Shown: positions 19,023 through 29,648 of the stretch, piece by piece
Layout of the letters: the number at the start of each line of letters is the position of its first letter
How positions within the stretch are numbered: position 1 is the first letter of the stretch
Assembly (NCBI GenBank): GCA_903845365.1
Contig: CAIMXI010000111.1
Coordinates: 1 to 38,158, forward strand
DNA: 38,158 nt
Direction of reading: 5' to 3'
From: an uncultured Geobacteraceae bacterium
Lineage (GTDB): Bacteria > Desulfobacterota > Desulfuromonadia > Geobacterales > Pseudopelobacteraceae
The notes under the pieces: model-generated
The model's input: only the letters and a program-made list of their open reading frames with translations
Told to the model about the DNA's origin: nothing
The model's database searches: none
Position numbers and translations under genes: made by a program

Positions 19023-19035
19023 TGTTGCCTCCAGG

Positions 19036-19302
19036 TTATGATGGTGAAGAGTGGTCGAGCTGTTCACGATATTTTTCAAGGCAGTTCATAGAACAAAAAT
19101 AGTGGCGCTGGCCGTCATGCCTGCCGATGACGGCGCTCTCCTCTGATACATACACTCCGCATACCGGATCCTTGTAGGTTTCTATACCGGCGGAGCCGAG
19201 GCTTTCGTCCGGTTTTTCCAGAGGTTTTTTTGCCGAGGTAAGCGAGAGAATGATGCGGTATCCGATGTATAGCAGCAGACCTATAACTAAAAATCTGATC
19301 AT
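19036..19302 (-). CDS. Membrane-anchored YHS/TRASH-like small protein
   Basis: The 88-residue protein has an N-terminal membrane helix (about residues 3-20, [16 protein letters not shown]) and a C-terminal YHS-like domain with DPVCGVYV followed by [13 protein letters not shown]. The three cysteines and spacing suggest metal binding, as in TRASH/YHS domains. The precise role is unknown. I chose the ATG at 19302, which has GGGGAG five bases upstream; a longer frame to 19356 would overlap the folK stop and lacks a ribosome-binding site. It lies between folK and tal. Confidence 0.85.
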   Translation of the reverse strand: MIRFLVIGLLLYIGYRIILSLTSAKKPLEKPDESLGSAGIETYKDPVCGVYVSEESAVIGRHDGQRHYFCSMNCLEKYREQLDHSSPS

Positions 19303-19315
19303 GTTCACTCCCCGA

Positions 19316-19804
19316 TTACAATTTAATGACCGTCTCCGTTGAATTGAGCGCGGCAAGATGTTCGCAGACCCTTTTTCCGGTCAGCGGATGCATCACTTCC
19401 GGCGCTATGTCACAGAGCGGTTGCAGGACGAAGCGGCGTTCCGTGAGACGAGGGTGAGGAACGATAATAGATTCCCCGTTAATTATACTGTCACCATAGA
19501 GCAGAAGATCCAGATCAATGCTGCGTGGTCCTTGAGAGACTGTCCGAACGCGCCTGAACGTTTCATCTTCAATCTGAAGCATTCGGCGCAGCAGGGTACG
19601 GGCGTCAAACCGTGTCGAGAGACTAAGTACCGCATTGTAAAAGGTATTCTGTGATACGGCGCTGACCGGTGAAGTCTCATAAAACGAAGAGAGAGCCTTT
19701 ATCCTGCTCTCCGGCAGTTTTCCGAGTTCTGCTACGGCACGCAACAGATTGAGTTCCCGGTCTCCAAGGTTGGAGCCAAGGGCTATGTATGCGACTGTTT
19801 CCAC
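19316..19804 (-). CDS. folK: 2-amino-4-hydroxy-6-hydroxymethyldihydropteridine pyrophosphokinase (HPPK)
   Basis: The 162-residue enzyme transfers pyrophosphate from ATP to the pterin in folate synthesis. It has the N-terminal YIALGSNLGDRE, the internal FYETSPVSA and the signature GPRSIDLDLLLYGD, with the typical 160-residue length. I set the start at GTG 19804. A promoter with its -10 at 19811-19816 lies immediately upstream, so the mRNA would have little or no leader. The frame is open 41 codons further upstream, but that stretch covers a terminator and this promoter. It starts the unit folK - YHS - tal - EAL/HDOD - glgA. Confidence 0.93.
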   Translation of the reverse strand: METVAYIALGSNLGDRELNLLRAVAELGKLPESRIKALSSFYETSPVSAVSQNTFYNAVLSLSTRFDARTLLRRMLQIEDETFRRVRTVSQGPRSIDLDLLLYGDSIINGESIIVPHPRLTERRFVLQPLCDIAPEVMHPLTGKRVCEHLAALNSTETVIKL

Positions 19805-19810
19805 GGCGCG

Positions 19811-19839
19811 ATTAAAACATAACCGTCCCGGTGCGTCAA
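19811..19839 (-). promoter_or_regulatory. Promoter of folK, predicting a nearly leaderless mRNA
   Basis: On the minus strand TTGACG (19839-19834), a 17-base spacer and TTTAAT (19816-19811) form a good sigma-70 promoter. The predicted start of transcription falls at or within a few bases of the folK GTG at 19804. Confidence 0.55.
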
Positions 19840-19860
19840 CCGTAACCCCGCCGTTGACTG

Positions 19861-19922
19861 AAAAAAACCCCGGCAACCAGGAGGGTAAGTTGCCAGGGCA
19901 GATGAGGATTCGTTGGAATCCT
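19861..19922 (-). terminator. Tandem hairpins and terminator after the epimerase gene
   Basis: On the minus strand a perfect 8-bp hairpin (19903-19922, loop of four) is followed by a second stem (19888-19897 with 19867-19876, one bulge) and a run of six T (19866-19861). The second hairpin is a typical rho-independent terminator and ends the hypothetical-epimerase unit just before the folK promoter. Confidence 0.75.
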
Positions 19923-19957
19923 CGCAATCATTTCGTTGCCTTCAGATATATACTTAT

Positions 19958-20842
19958 TCACTGATGATAACAAGTCATAACTGAGGCCGCAAGCCCTTCA
20001 GCAAGGTTCTCATAGCGGAGCCGTATGCCAAGAAGGCTCAGCATCTTGCGGTTGTCTACAATCCGTGACTGCCGGACGTAGGAAAACATCAGTGGTGACA
20101 TGACCTGTCGGGCTTCGTCAAGAGTCACCTGATGTTGGCGCGGCAACCCCAGAGCATCCGCACAAGAATTGAAATAGGATGTCATACTTGAGGGATTCCC
20201 GTCAGAGACATTAAATATGTCGACACCGCTCCCACGCTCGGCGGCAGCAATGCAGACTGCAGCAAGGTCATCAGCATGGATTCGGTTACTGGGACCAGAC
20301 TCATCTTCATTCAGCAGCGGCTGACCCTGACTGATCTGCATCAACGGCAAGCGACCAGGGCCATAAATGCCGCTGACACGGAGGATAATGACCGGCACAT
20401 CATTGGCGCCGCCATATTCCCGAAAAGCGTTTTCGGCATCCAGACGGCGTTTGCCCATAGCCGAGTCAGGAGACGTTGCCGATTCTTCGGTAACAACGCC
20501 TGAGCCGACATCGCTATAAACCGAAGTCGCGCTCATATAGATGATCTTTGCCGGTCTTTCGGTGCCTGTAATTCGTTCGATAAAATTTCTGGCACGGCTG
20601 TCGGCAACGCCCCCTCCCGGTGGTGGCACGAGATAGAAAAGGATCGCGCTAGAGAAATCAAGTGGCGGAATAGCGGCCTGTTCATCAAAGGTCGATACGA
20701 CGGTCGTAAAACCGGCTGAGTCAAGTCGATATGCCTGTTCCGGAGATCTCACCGTACAGATTACCTCTGCTCCGGATTTCATATACAGACGCGCTATCCG
20801 CTCTCCGATGTAGCCACATCCGGCAACGAATATTTTCATCAT
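19958..20842 (-). CDS. NAD(P)-dependent epimerase/dehydratase-like SDR protein
   Basis: The 294-residue protein has an N-terminal Rossmann motif, MKIFVAGCGYIGERIARLY, with the shortened glycine pattern GCGYIG seen in YeeZ-like atypical extended SDRs. A YMSATSVYSD stretch supplies the serine/tyrosine region and GIYGPGRLP follows. Later come NRIHADDLAAVC and VDIFNVSDGN, as in sugar-nucleotide epimerases. The substrate is unknown. I chose the start at 20842, where GGAG lies six bases before the tandem ATG ATG; the longer frame to 20902 would overlap the upstream gene. It is the second gene of a two-gene unit. Confidence 0.85.
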   Translation of the reverse strand: MMKIFVAGCGYIGERIARLYMKSGAEVICTVRSPEQAYRLDSAGFTTVVSTFDEQAAIPPLDFSSAILFYLVPPPGGGVADSRARNFIERITGTERPAKIIYMSATSVYSDVGSGVVTEESATSPDSAMGKRRLDAENAFREYGGANDVPVIILRVSGIYGPGRLPLMQISQGQPLLNEDESGPSNRIHADDLAAVCIAAAERGSGVDIFNVSDGNPSSMTSYFNSCADALGLPRQHQVTLDEARQVMSPLMFSYVRQSRIVDNRKMLSLLGIRLRYENLAEGLAASVMTCYHQ

Positions 20843-20861
20843 GACATTCTCCACAATGTGA

Positions 20862-21128
20862 TTATGCCAGAAATGATTTGACAATCGGCAGCATCGCATC
20901 ACCAGCCGCAGCCACGGCAGCTTTGCGCTCGGCTGCGTTCATAAACAATTTGAGATATTTTTTTGCCTTCTTCTGATCCCCTGCAACTGTTTCAGCCATC
21001 TTGCACAGAATCCCGATCGGCACACCGTTGCGGTACCCCTGCACCAGTTTTTCAATCTCGTCACAGCGCTGTTTTTCCGTCCAGGTTTTGAACAGGGCTG
21101 CCCCCAGGTCATTGGTATTGTTAAGCAT
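20862..21128 (-). CDS. Small hypothetical protein
   Basis: I do not recognise this 88-residue protein. It is probably helical and soluble, with no signal peptide. It starts MLNNTNDLGAALFKTWTEKQ and contains three cysteine-poor helical stretches ending GDAMLPIVKSFLA. The ATG at 21128 has GGAG seven bases upstream; the TTG 12 bases earlier is less likely. It lies just after the PFOR terminator, and the epimerase gene begins 19 bases after its stop. Confidence 0.7.
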   Translation of the reverse strand: MLNNTNDLGAALFKTWTEKQRCDEIEKLVQGYRNGVPIGILCKMAETVAGDQKKAKKYLKLFMNAAERKAAVAAAGDAMLPIVKSFLA

Positions 21129-21142
21129 ATTTTTCTCCAAAA

Positions 21143-21182
21143 GATAAAATTAATAAAGCCCCGCAGATTTCTCTGCGGGGCT
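21143..21182 (-). terminator. Terminator of the PFOR gene
   Basis: A perfect 11-bp GC-rich stem (21157-21167 with 21172-21182, loop of four) is followed on the minus strand by TTTATTAATTTTA. It lies 28 bases after the PFOR stop codon. Confidence 0.88.
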
Positions 21183-21210
21183 GGATACTATCACTTCTTA
21201 CGGCAGTAAA

Positions 21211-24786
<3,576 letters not shown>

Positions 24787-24829
24787 GTACTACCTCCTCT
24801 TTTTTTGGATTACGTCAAATATGCCGCTG

Positions 24830-25423
24830 TTATAATTCGTTGCGTCCCTGTAATGCCCACTGCACCGTGGCCGCATCTACAAATTCAATATCGCTGCCGA
24901 GCGGGATGCCATGTGCCAGGCGACTTATCTTGACACCGGTCGGTTTCAATGTTTTGGTCAGGTAAAGCGCCGTCGCTTCGCCCTCAACAGTGAAATTTGT
25001 GGCAAGTACCACTTCGTGAACCGCCCCCGCTCCGATTCGCTCCACAAGCTCCCTTATCCTCAGGTTTGCCGGCCCGATACCCGAAAGCGGCGAGATGGCT
25101 CCTTCCAGAACGTGGTAAGTGCCATGATAGGCGTTACTTCGTTCCAGAGCCATAAGATCCTGCGAGTTTTCGACGACACAGATAATAGTTGAATCCCTGT
25201 TGCCTGAGCAGAGAGAACAGGGATCGGTCTCCGTAATGGCGAAACAGGTTGAGCAGGGTCGAACCCGGTCTCTCACTTCACAGAGCGTATCTGATAACGC
25301 CGTCAGATTCCGGGGGGACTTAAGAAGATGAAAAGCCAGACGGAGTGCGGTTCGCTCCCCGATACCGGGCAATTTTTTCAGCTCGCCAACCAGGCGCATC
25401 AATGAAGATGATTTTGTTAACAT
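24830..25423 (-). CDS. recR: Recombination mediator RecR
   Basis: The 197-residue protein works with RecF and RecO to load RecA on gapped DNA. It has the N-terminal helix-hairpin-helix (LKKLPGIGERTALRLAFHLL), a four-cysteine zinc finger (CSTCFAITETDPCSLC) and a Toprim domain beginning IICVVENSQDL. Length and order are normal. The Shine-Dalgarno is weak (CGGAA). It follows ybaB by 39 bases in the widespread dnaX-ybaB-recR order. Confidence 0.97.
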   Translation of the reverse strand: MLTKSSSLMRLVGELKKLPGIGERTALRLAFHLLKSPRNLTALSDTLCEVRDRVRPCSTCFAITETDPCSLCSGNRDSTIICVVENSQDLMALERSNAYHGTYHVLEGAISPLSGIGPANLRIRELVERIGAGAVHEVVLATNFTVEGEATALYLTKTLKPTGVKISRLAHGIPLGSDIEFVDAATVQWALQGRNEL

Positions 25424-25462
25424 AAATTCCGCAACAAATAAAACATTTTTTAGGGAGTTATA

Positions 25463-25777
25463 TTAAAAAAGCCCCGGTATGCTCATACCGCCGGTAATTT
25501 TAGACATTTCGTCACCCATCTCGGCATGAACTTTTTTTAGAGCCTCATTAGCCGCAGTGATTACAAGATCCTGCAGCATTTCAACGTCATTCGGGTCAAC
25601 CGCTTCTTTTTTTATCTCAAGAGAAACGATTTCATTTTTACCGTTGACGGTAATGGTAACGGCTCCACCTCCGGACGTTGCCGTGGCTGTTTTCAGGCTG
25701 GCCTCTTCCTGCAATTTTGCCATCTTGTGCTGAATCATCTGAGCCTGCTTCATTATATTAGCTAATCCTTTTGACAT
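25463..25777 (-). CDS. ybaB: YbaB/EbfC nucleoid-associated protein
   Basis: The 104-residue DNA-binding protein starts MSKGLANIMKQAQMIQHKM, with the usual coiled N-terminus, a central beta sheet (GGGAVTITVNGKNEIVSLEI) and a helical end. It binds DNA as a dimer and is thought to influence nucleoid organisation or recombination. I chose the ATG at 25777, preceded by GAGGAGG. The longer frame to 25834 overlaps dnaX and lacks support. It lies 22 bases after dnaX. Confidence 0.95.
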   Translation of the reverse strand: MSKGLANIMKQAQMIQHKMAKLQEEASLKTATATSGGGAVTITVNGKNEIVSLEIKKEAVDPNDVEMLQDLVITAANEALKKVHAEMGDEMSKITGGMSIPGLF

Positions 25778-25799
25778 TTTTCCTCCTCGATTATTTGTC

Positions 25800-27488
25800 T
25801 TAAAAGCTCTGTACGTCAGTAACTGTGCAGCCAAACACCCGTTCAGCCTCTTTAATCACCGGATGATTTTCAACCTCCCGCTTCAGCTCTTCCAGGAGCT
25901 GCTCGGCATCACTCTTTTTTTTTTCAGCCAATGACAAAGGCGCTTCAGCGAAACCTGATTCAATGGACTTTATCCGGATAACAGTATCTCTATCGGTAAA
26001 CGTGCAGGCCAGCTTCTGGACGTCAGCGATAAATTCTGCATCCTGGGCGGCTGTCAGATAGTAACTACCGGCGGGAAAACCGATTTCGATAAGGCCCGGT
26101 TCCTGTTTGAGCGGACTGCCGTGTTCAAGTACGGCTCCATGCTGGAGATCTTTACCATTGACAAAAAGCACAAAACATCCCCAGTCGGTCTGACTCCCGG
26201 TCGGCCTGGGTGATACTGCAGACTCCGCGTAAAACTGCCCCGGCTGCTCGTTCGTTGAGGTGCGTGATTCTGCTTTCGGGTTCGGCACTGAGGCGACCCC
26301 GGCAGAGTCCCACGGCAGTGACGGCGTATGAACCGCAGCCGTCTCCAGCAGTTTTATCTTCTCGATAAGTTCCTGTATCGGCACCAGTGGAGCGAGCAGG
26401 GTGGCTTTTAGAAGCGCCATCTCTACAATCAGACGGGGAAAACTGGCGTACGCCAGTTCGGTCTCGGCTTTTAAAAACAGGGTCAAGCGGCGCTGGACAT
26501 CGAGTGCGGAGACGTGAAGGGACTGTTTCTGGAGCTCATCAAGCTCTGCTGCGGTTAAGTCGAGGATTTCTTCAGGCTTTTTGACGGAACGGATCACCAG
26601 CAGATTACGGAAATGCTCAATCAGTTCCTGACAGAACTGCCGCATATTATAGCCAACCAGATCAACCTGCTTTATTCCTGCAAGTACACCTTGCGAGTTC
26701 CCTTCGAAAACTGCCGCCGATATTTCTGCCAGCAGACGCCGGTCGATTGTTCCGAGCAGTGTGGCAACATCTTCATCGCTGACAGTGTCACTACAGAAAG
26801 CAAGCACCTGGTCGAAAGCGGTCAGAGAATCACGCATGCTGCCGTCGCCTTTGCGGGCGATCAGCCCAAGGGCTGAGTCGCTGATAGCGACTTTTTCCTC
26901 TCCGGCAATAAAACGGAGCCGAGCGATAATTTTTGTCAGGGTCACACGCTTAAAATCAAACCTCTGGCAGCGGGAGAGGATTGTCACCGGCAGCTTGTGT
27001 GGTTCAGTCGTGGCGAAGATGAATTTTACATGCTCCGGCGGCTCCTCCAGCGTCTTCAGAAGCGCATTGAAGGCATTAGTAGAGAGCATGTGGACTTCGT
27101 CGATGATGATAATGCGGTAGCGGCTGTGGGAGGGTAGATACTTGATATTGTCGCGCAGGTCGCGGACATCGTCTACGCCGTTATTGGAAGCGCCGTCGAT
27201 CTCGAAGACATCGGTTGAGGTCCCCTTGGTTATTTCGAGGCATTGAGGGCAATTATTGCACGGTTCGTGTGACACCCCTGTTTCACAGTTGAGGGTCTTG
27301 GCCATGATTCTGGCGGTGCTGGTTTTGCCGACACCCCGTGCGCCGGTGAAGAGAAACGCGTGGGCGACCCGACCCGAGTCTATGGCATTTTGAAGAGTAC
27401 GGCTGACATGCTCCTGACCCACCAACTCGGAAAAGCTTTGGGGGCGATATTTCCTTGCCAGGACTTCGTAGTGCGTGCCGGTGGACAA
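25800..27488 (-). CDS. dnaX: DNA polymerase III subunits gamma and tau
   Basis: This clamp-loader ATPase has the N-terminal YEVLARKYRPQSFSELVGQ, Walker A GARGVGKTST, a zinc module (CETGVSHEPCNNCPQC), Walker B IIIDEVHM and the sensor TILSRCQRFDF. I set the start at TTG 27488 (562 residues, M-STGTHYEVLARK), which has GAGG nine bases upstream and gives the normal N-terminus. The frame stays open to 27608, but that part overlaps the SRP RNA and cannot be its coding start. I saw no clear A-rich slippery site for gamma production. Order SRP RNA - dnaX - ybaB - recR matches B. subtilis and many bacteria. Confidence 0.96.
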   Translation of the reverse strand: MSTGTHYEVLARKYRPQSFSELVGQEHVSRTLQNAIDSGRVAHAFLFTGARGVGKTSTARIMAKTLNCETGVSHEPCNNCPQCLEITKGTSTDVFEIDGASNNGVDDVRDLRDNIKYLPSHSRYRIIIIDEVHMLSTNAFNALLKTLEEPPEHVKFIFATTEPHKLPVTILSRCQRFDFKRVTLTKIIARLRFIAGEEKVAISDSALGLIARKGDGSMRDSLTAFDQVLAFCSDTVSDEDVATLLGTIDRRLLAEISAAVFEGNSQGVLAGIKQVDLVGYNMRQFCQELIEHFRNLLVIRSVKKPEEILDLTAAELDELQKQSLHVSALDVQRRLTLFLKAETELAYASFPRLIVEMALLKATLLAPLVPIQELIEKIKLLETAAVHTPSLPWDSAGVASVPNPKAESRTSTNEQPGQFYAESAVSPRPTGSQTDWGCFVLFVNGKDLQHGAVLEHGSPLKQEPGLIEIGFPAGSYYLTAAQDAEFIADVQKLACTFTDRDTVIRIKSIESGFAEAPLSLAEKKKSDAEQLLEELKREVENHPVIKEAERVFGCTVTDVQSF

Positions 27489-27586
27489 GAGATTCAACCT
27501 CACAGGTGGTCTGGTTCTCCACTCGATGAACGGGGGAGCAGGTGTGGTTCCGGAAGACGTGGGAAAAAGCTTGCAGACGTATATGA

Positions 27587-27685
27587 TAGCCGGGTTTACC
27601 CGCGGCACACAGCAGGAGCCGCTGCCGTTGCTTCCTTCCGGACCTGGCGGGGTTCACGGCGTGCCGTTGCGCGAGGCCCGGCTAT
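27587..27685 (-). ncRNA. ffs: Signal recognition particle RNA, bacterial small (4.5S) type
   Basis: The minus strand contains the invariant SRP core GCCAGGTCCGGAAGGAAGCA (helix 8 with the GGAA tetraloop) and the matching side of the asymmetric loop. The ends pair perfectly: 27581-27594 is complementary to 27677-27690. That gives a hairpin of about 95-110 nucleotides that targets ribosomes with nascent membrane proteins together with Ffh. A TATGAT hexamer lies inside the 5' strand of the outer helix (27688-27683) and could be the -10, in which case the RNA starts near 27677-27682. It lies directly before dnaX on the same strand. Confidence 0.95.
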
Positions 27686-27724
27686 CATATCCATCTGCAA
27701 ACAGTCTGCTTAGCTAATAACGCG

Positions 27725-27795
27725 GCTAATTACAAATTTACAGCCATAAAATCTGGTCGCCCTAGATACCATAAGGATGGGGTATTGAGCAAGCA
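27725..27795. repeat. 71-bp direct repeat, copy 1
   Basis: This stretch aligns without gaps to 29563-29633 over 71 bases. The first 31 are identical (from GCTAATTACAAATTTACAGC on) and the next 40 share about two thirds of their bases, ending in GCAAGCA. The two copies bracket the plus-strand histidine-kinase gene. Copy 1 lies 34 bases upstream of the SRP RNA outer helix. Confidence 0.85.
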
Positions 27796-27826
27796 TAAAA
27801 GGGAGATGAATTTTGTTTTTGTCAAG

Positions 27827-27853
27827 TTCGGCGGCCATAGCGGCAAGAGGGGG
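27827..27853 (+). other. Possible 5' fragment of a 5S rRNA gene
   Basis: The motif GGCGGCCATAGCGGC, in a 27-base stretch, closely resembles the conserved 5' end of bacterial 5S rRNA. The rest of 5S, including CCGAAC and the GAAGTTAAGC region, is missing; the sequence changes to the kinase promoter. It is either a rRNA remnant or a chance match. Confidence 0.3.
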
Positions 27854-27861
27854 ATAATAGC

Positions 27862-27889
27862 TTGACAACGGTACCCTCTCGGTTACATT
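27862..27889 (+). promoter_or_regulatory. Possible promoter of the histidine-kinase gene
   Basis: A perfect TTGACA (27862-27867), a 16-base spacer and TACATT (27884-27889) lie upstream of the kinase start at 28015. The TTG of this -35 would also be the furthest upstream start of the open frame, which makes that longer start unlikely. Confidence 0.45.
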
Positions 27890-28014
27890 CTGCCACCTTA
27901 TCAGGAATCATTCCTGTTAAGGAGGGCGTCATCAAACGGGAATGGATCAAAAACTCCATAGGTATACTCAACTCTTGCTCTGCTCAAGAAACACCGCCTA
28001 CAGAAGGAAATCAA

Positions 28015-29550
28015 ATGGATACCAAGCGCCGTAGAGAAGTAAATGCAGATGAATTCCGCACCATAATCGCCAGATCGATGGATGGCTTTCTTATGGTTGA
28101 CATAAAAGGCTACATCATTGAAGCCAATGTCAGCTACTGCCGCTTGTTTGGCTATTCACGGGATGAAATTCTGAACATGCATATCTCCGAGATCGATCCG
28201 ATAGATAGTGTCGAAGATGTGGCGAAACGTACTTCTGAAATCATCCAGGCCGGTTCGCTGCGGTTTGAAACAAAACACCGGCATAAAGATGGCACCAACA
28301 TAGATGTGGAAATCAGTACACACTATTTTCCCGATCATGGCGGCACGTTATTTTCCTTTATCAGAGACATTACCAAACCCAAAAAAACCGAAAAAGTATT
28401 GAAGGAAAGCGAGCAGTTGTTCCGGACACTTGTTTCGGCGTCCAGCCAATCGGTCTGGAGTTTCCGCCCTGGCGGTTTGACTGAAATTGAGCAGATTGAT
28501 AAGGCCAACGCCTCATGGTGGTGAGAGTTTACAGGACAGACAGAATTCCAGAGGACAGCCGACAACGGCATGGGGTGGTTGGATGCGGTACATGATGAAG
28601 ATCAACAGGTGGCCCTGAACAATTGGCAGAATATCCTGACCTCAGGTAAGTCGACCGCCGCCGAATACCGTGTTCGCAGTCGGGACGGCGATTGGCGCTG
28701 GTTGAAAGTTCGCGGGGTACCGATAAAGGATAGTCAAGGCACCATTACTGAAATTGCCGGCACTGTTGTCGACATCACTGAACGCAAACAACTTGAACTG
28801 CAGCTCCACCAGTCTCAAAGACTTGAGAGCCTCGGCGTGCTGGCTGGCGGCATTGCCCACGATTTCAACAACATTCTAACGGCAATTATGGGGCATTGTT
28901 CGTTGGCTGAAATGAAGAGTGAGCAAGCTGGCAAGCACCTGCGCGAGATCCAGATCGCCGTCGCCCGAGCTTCCGAGCTCTGCCGCCAGATGCTGGCTTA
29001 CGCAGGAAAGGCCCAGTTTGTCCAGTCGCAGGTGAATATTAGGTCGCTTGTTGATGAAGTGATTAGGGCACTGTCGCCCACTGTAAAGCAGAATGTGGAG
29101 ATAACAGCTCAACTGTCCGACGACATCCCGCTTATCAAAGCCGATACCAGCCAAATCAGCCAGATAACCAAGAATCTGATCATCAATGCAGTGGAAGCCA
29201 TAGGCGAACTTCAGGGCAAGATCAGGGTATCACTGACAAAGGCGGAAATAAAAGCTGGGCATGAAAAGGATTACCTTGGCAAGATAATTCCTTCAGGCTG
29301 GTACGCCTGCCTGGAAGTAGCAGACAACGGCTGCGGCATGAGCGATGATGTCTATAACAGAATCTTCGAGCCGTTCTACAGCACGAAGTTTACCGGACGT
29401 GGTCTGGGAATGTCAGCAGTGCTAGGTATAGTCACATCCAGTAGCGGGGCACTACAGCTTTCCAGCAAACCGGATGAAGGCACAACCGTTAAAGTGTACC
29501 TTCCTGAGCAGGTAAGGCTGAAGGTTGAGGAGATGCAGGTTGAAGGTTGA
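28015..29550 (+). pseudogene. PAS-PAS histidine kinase interrupted by an in-frame TGA
   Basis: One reading frame from ATG 28015 (AAGGA upstream) encodes a 511-codon sensor kinase but has a TGA at 28522-28524. Before it: PAS 1 (MDGFLMVDIKGYIIEANVSY, residues about 15-130) and the start of PAS 2, ending NASWW. After it, in the same frame: EFTGQTEFQ, the rest of PAS 2 (DGDWRWLKVRGVPIKD), and the kinase core with phospho-acceptor GIAHDFNNILTAIMG, N box NLIINAVEAIG, G1 VADNGCGMSDD and G2 GRGLGMSAVLGI. A CGA-to-TGA change would explain the stop, since related PAS motifs read WxEFTGQ. No receiver domain follows. The last residues (VEEMQVEG) come from a heptamer repeat. A point mutation, a sequencing error or internal restart are the options; two separate products are possible. 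Confidence 0.8.
28570..29550 (+). CDS. C-terminal fragment of the broken kinase, with a complete catalytic core
   Basis: If translation restarts after the TGA, the first in-frame ATG (28570) gives a 326-residue protein with about the last two thirds of PAS 2, HisKA (GIAHDFNNILT) and HATPase domains (N, G1 and G2 boxes). I see no good Shine-Dalgarno before it. It is listed because the catalytic half is intact and could still be expressed. The likely intact ancestor is given as the 28015-29550 entry. Confidence 0.5.
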   Translation: MGWLDAVHDEDQQVALNNWQNILTSGKSTAAEYRVRSRDGDWRWLKVRGVPIKDSQGTITEIAGTVVDITERKQLELQLHQSQRLESLGVLAGGIAHDFNNILTAIMGHCSLAEMKSEQAGKHLREIQIAVARASELCRQMLAYAGKAQFVQSQVNIRSLVDEVIRALSPTVKQNVEITAQLSDDIPLIKADTSQISQITKNLIINAVEAIGELQGKIRVSLTKAEIKAGHEKDYLGKIIPSGWYACLEVADNGCGMSDDVYNRIFEPFYSTKFTGRGLGMSAVLGIVTSSSGALQLSSKPDEGTTVKVYLPEQVRLKVEEMQVEG

Positions 29551-29558
29551 AGGTTGAA
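29538..29558 (+). repeat. Heptamer tandem repeat (GGTTGAA)3
   Basis: Three exact copies of GGTTGAA, with a degenerate copy upstream near 29517-29528. The kinase stop codon TGA (29548-29550) lies inside the repeat. The complementary heptamer occurs at 33897-33917. Confidence 0.85.
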
Positions 29559-29562
29559 GACA

Positions 29563-29633
29563 GCTAATTACAAATTTACAGCCATAAAATCTGAGCGCAT
29601 CAGGTACCATTAGAAGAGGGCGTTGGGCAAGCA
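29563..29633. repeat. 71-bp direct repeat, copy 2
   Basis: Second copy of the repeat at 27725-27795, in the same orientation, with 58 of 71 positions identical by my count. It ends 15 bases before the serS stop codon and starts four bases after the heptamer repeat. Confidence 0.85.
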
Positions 29634-29648
29634 CTCTTTTTGATTCGA

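Noticed and set aside
27489..27608. Upstream extension of dnaX to 27608
   Set aside because: The extension overlaps the SRP RNA gene and does not resemble any DnaX N-terminus.
28522..28524. TGA in the kinase as a selenocysteine codon
   Set aside because: Geobacteraceae can make selenoproteins, but PAS domains are not known to use Sec here and the bases after the TGA form no convincing SECIS hairpin.
27725..29633. Transposon or integron carrying the kinase
   Set aside because: The flanking repeats are direct, not inverted, and no transposase, integrase or attC-like site is visible.
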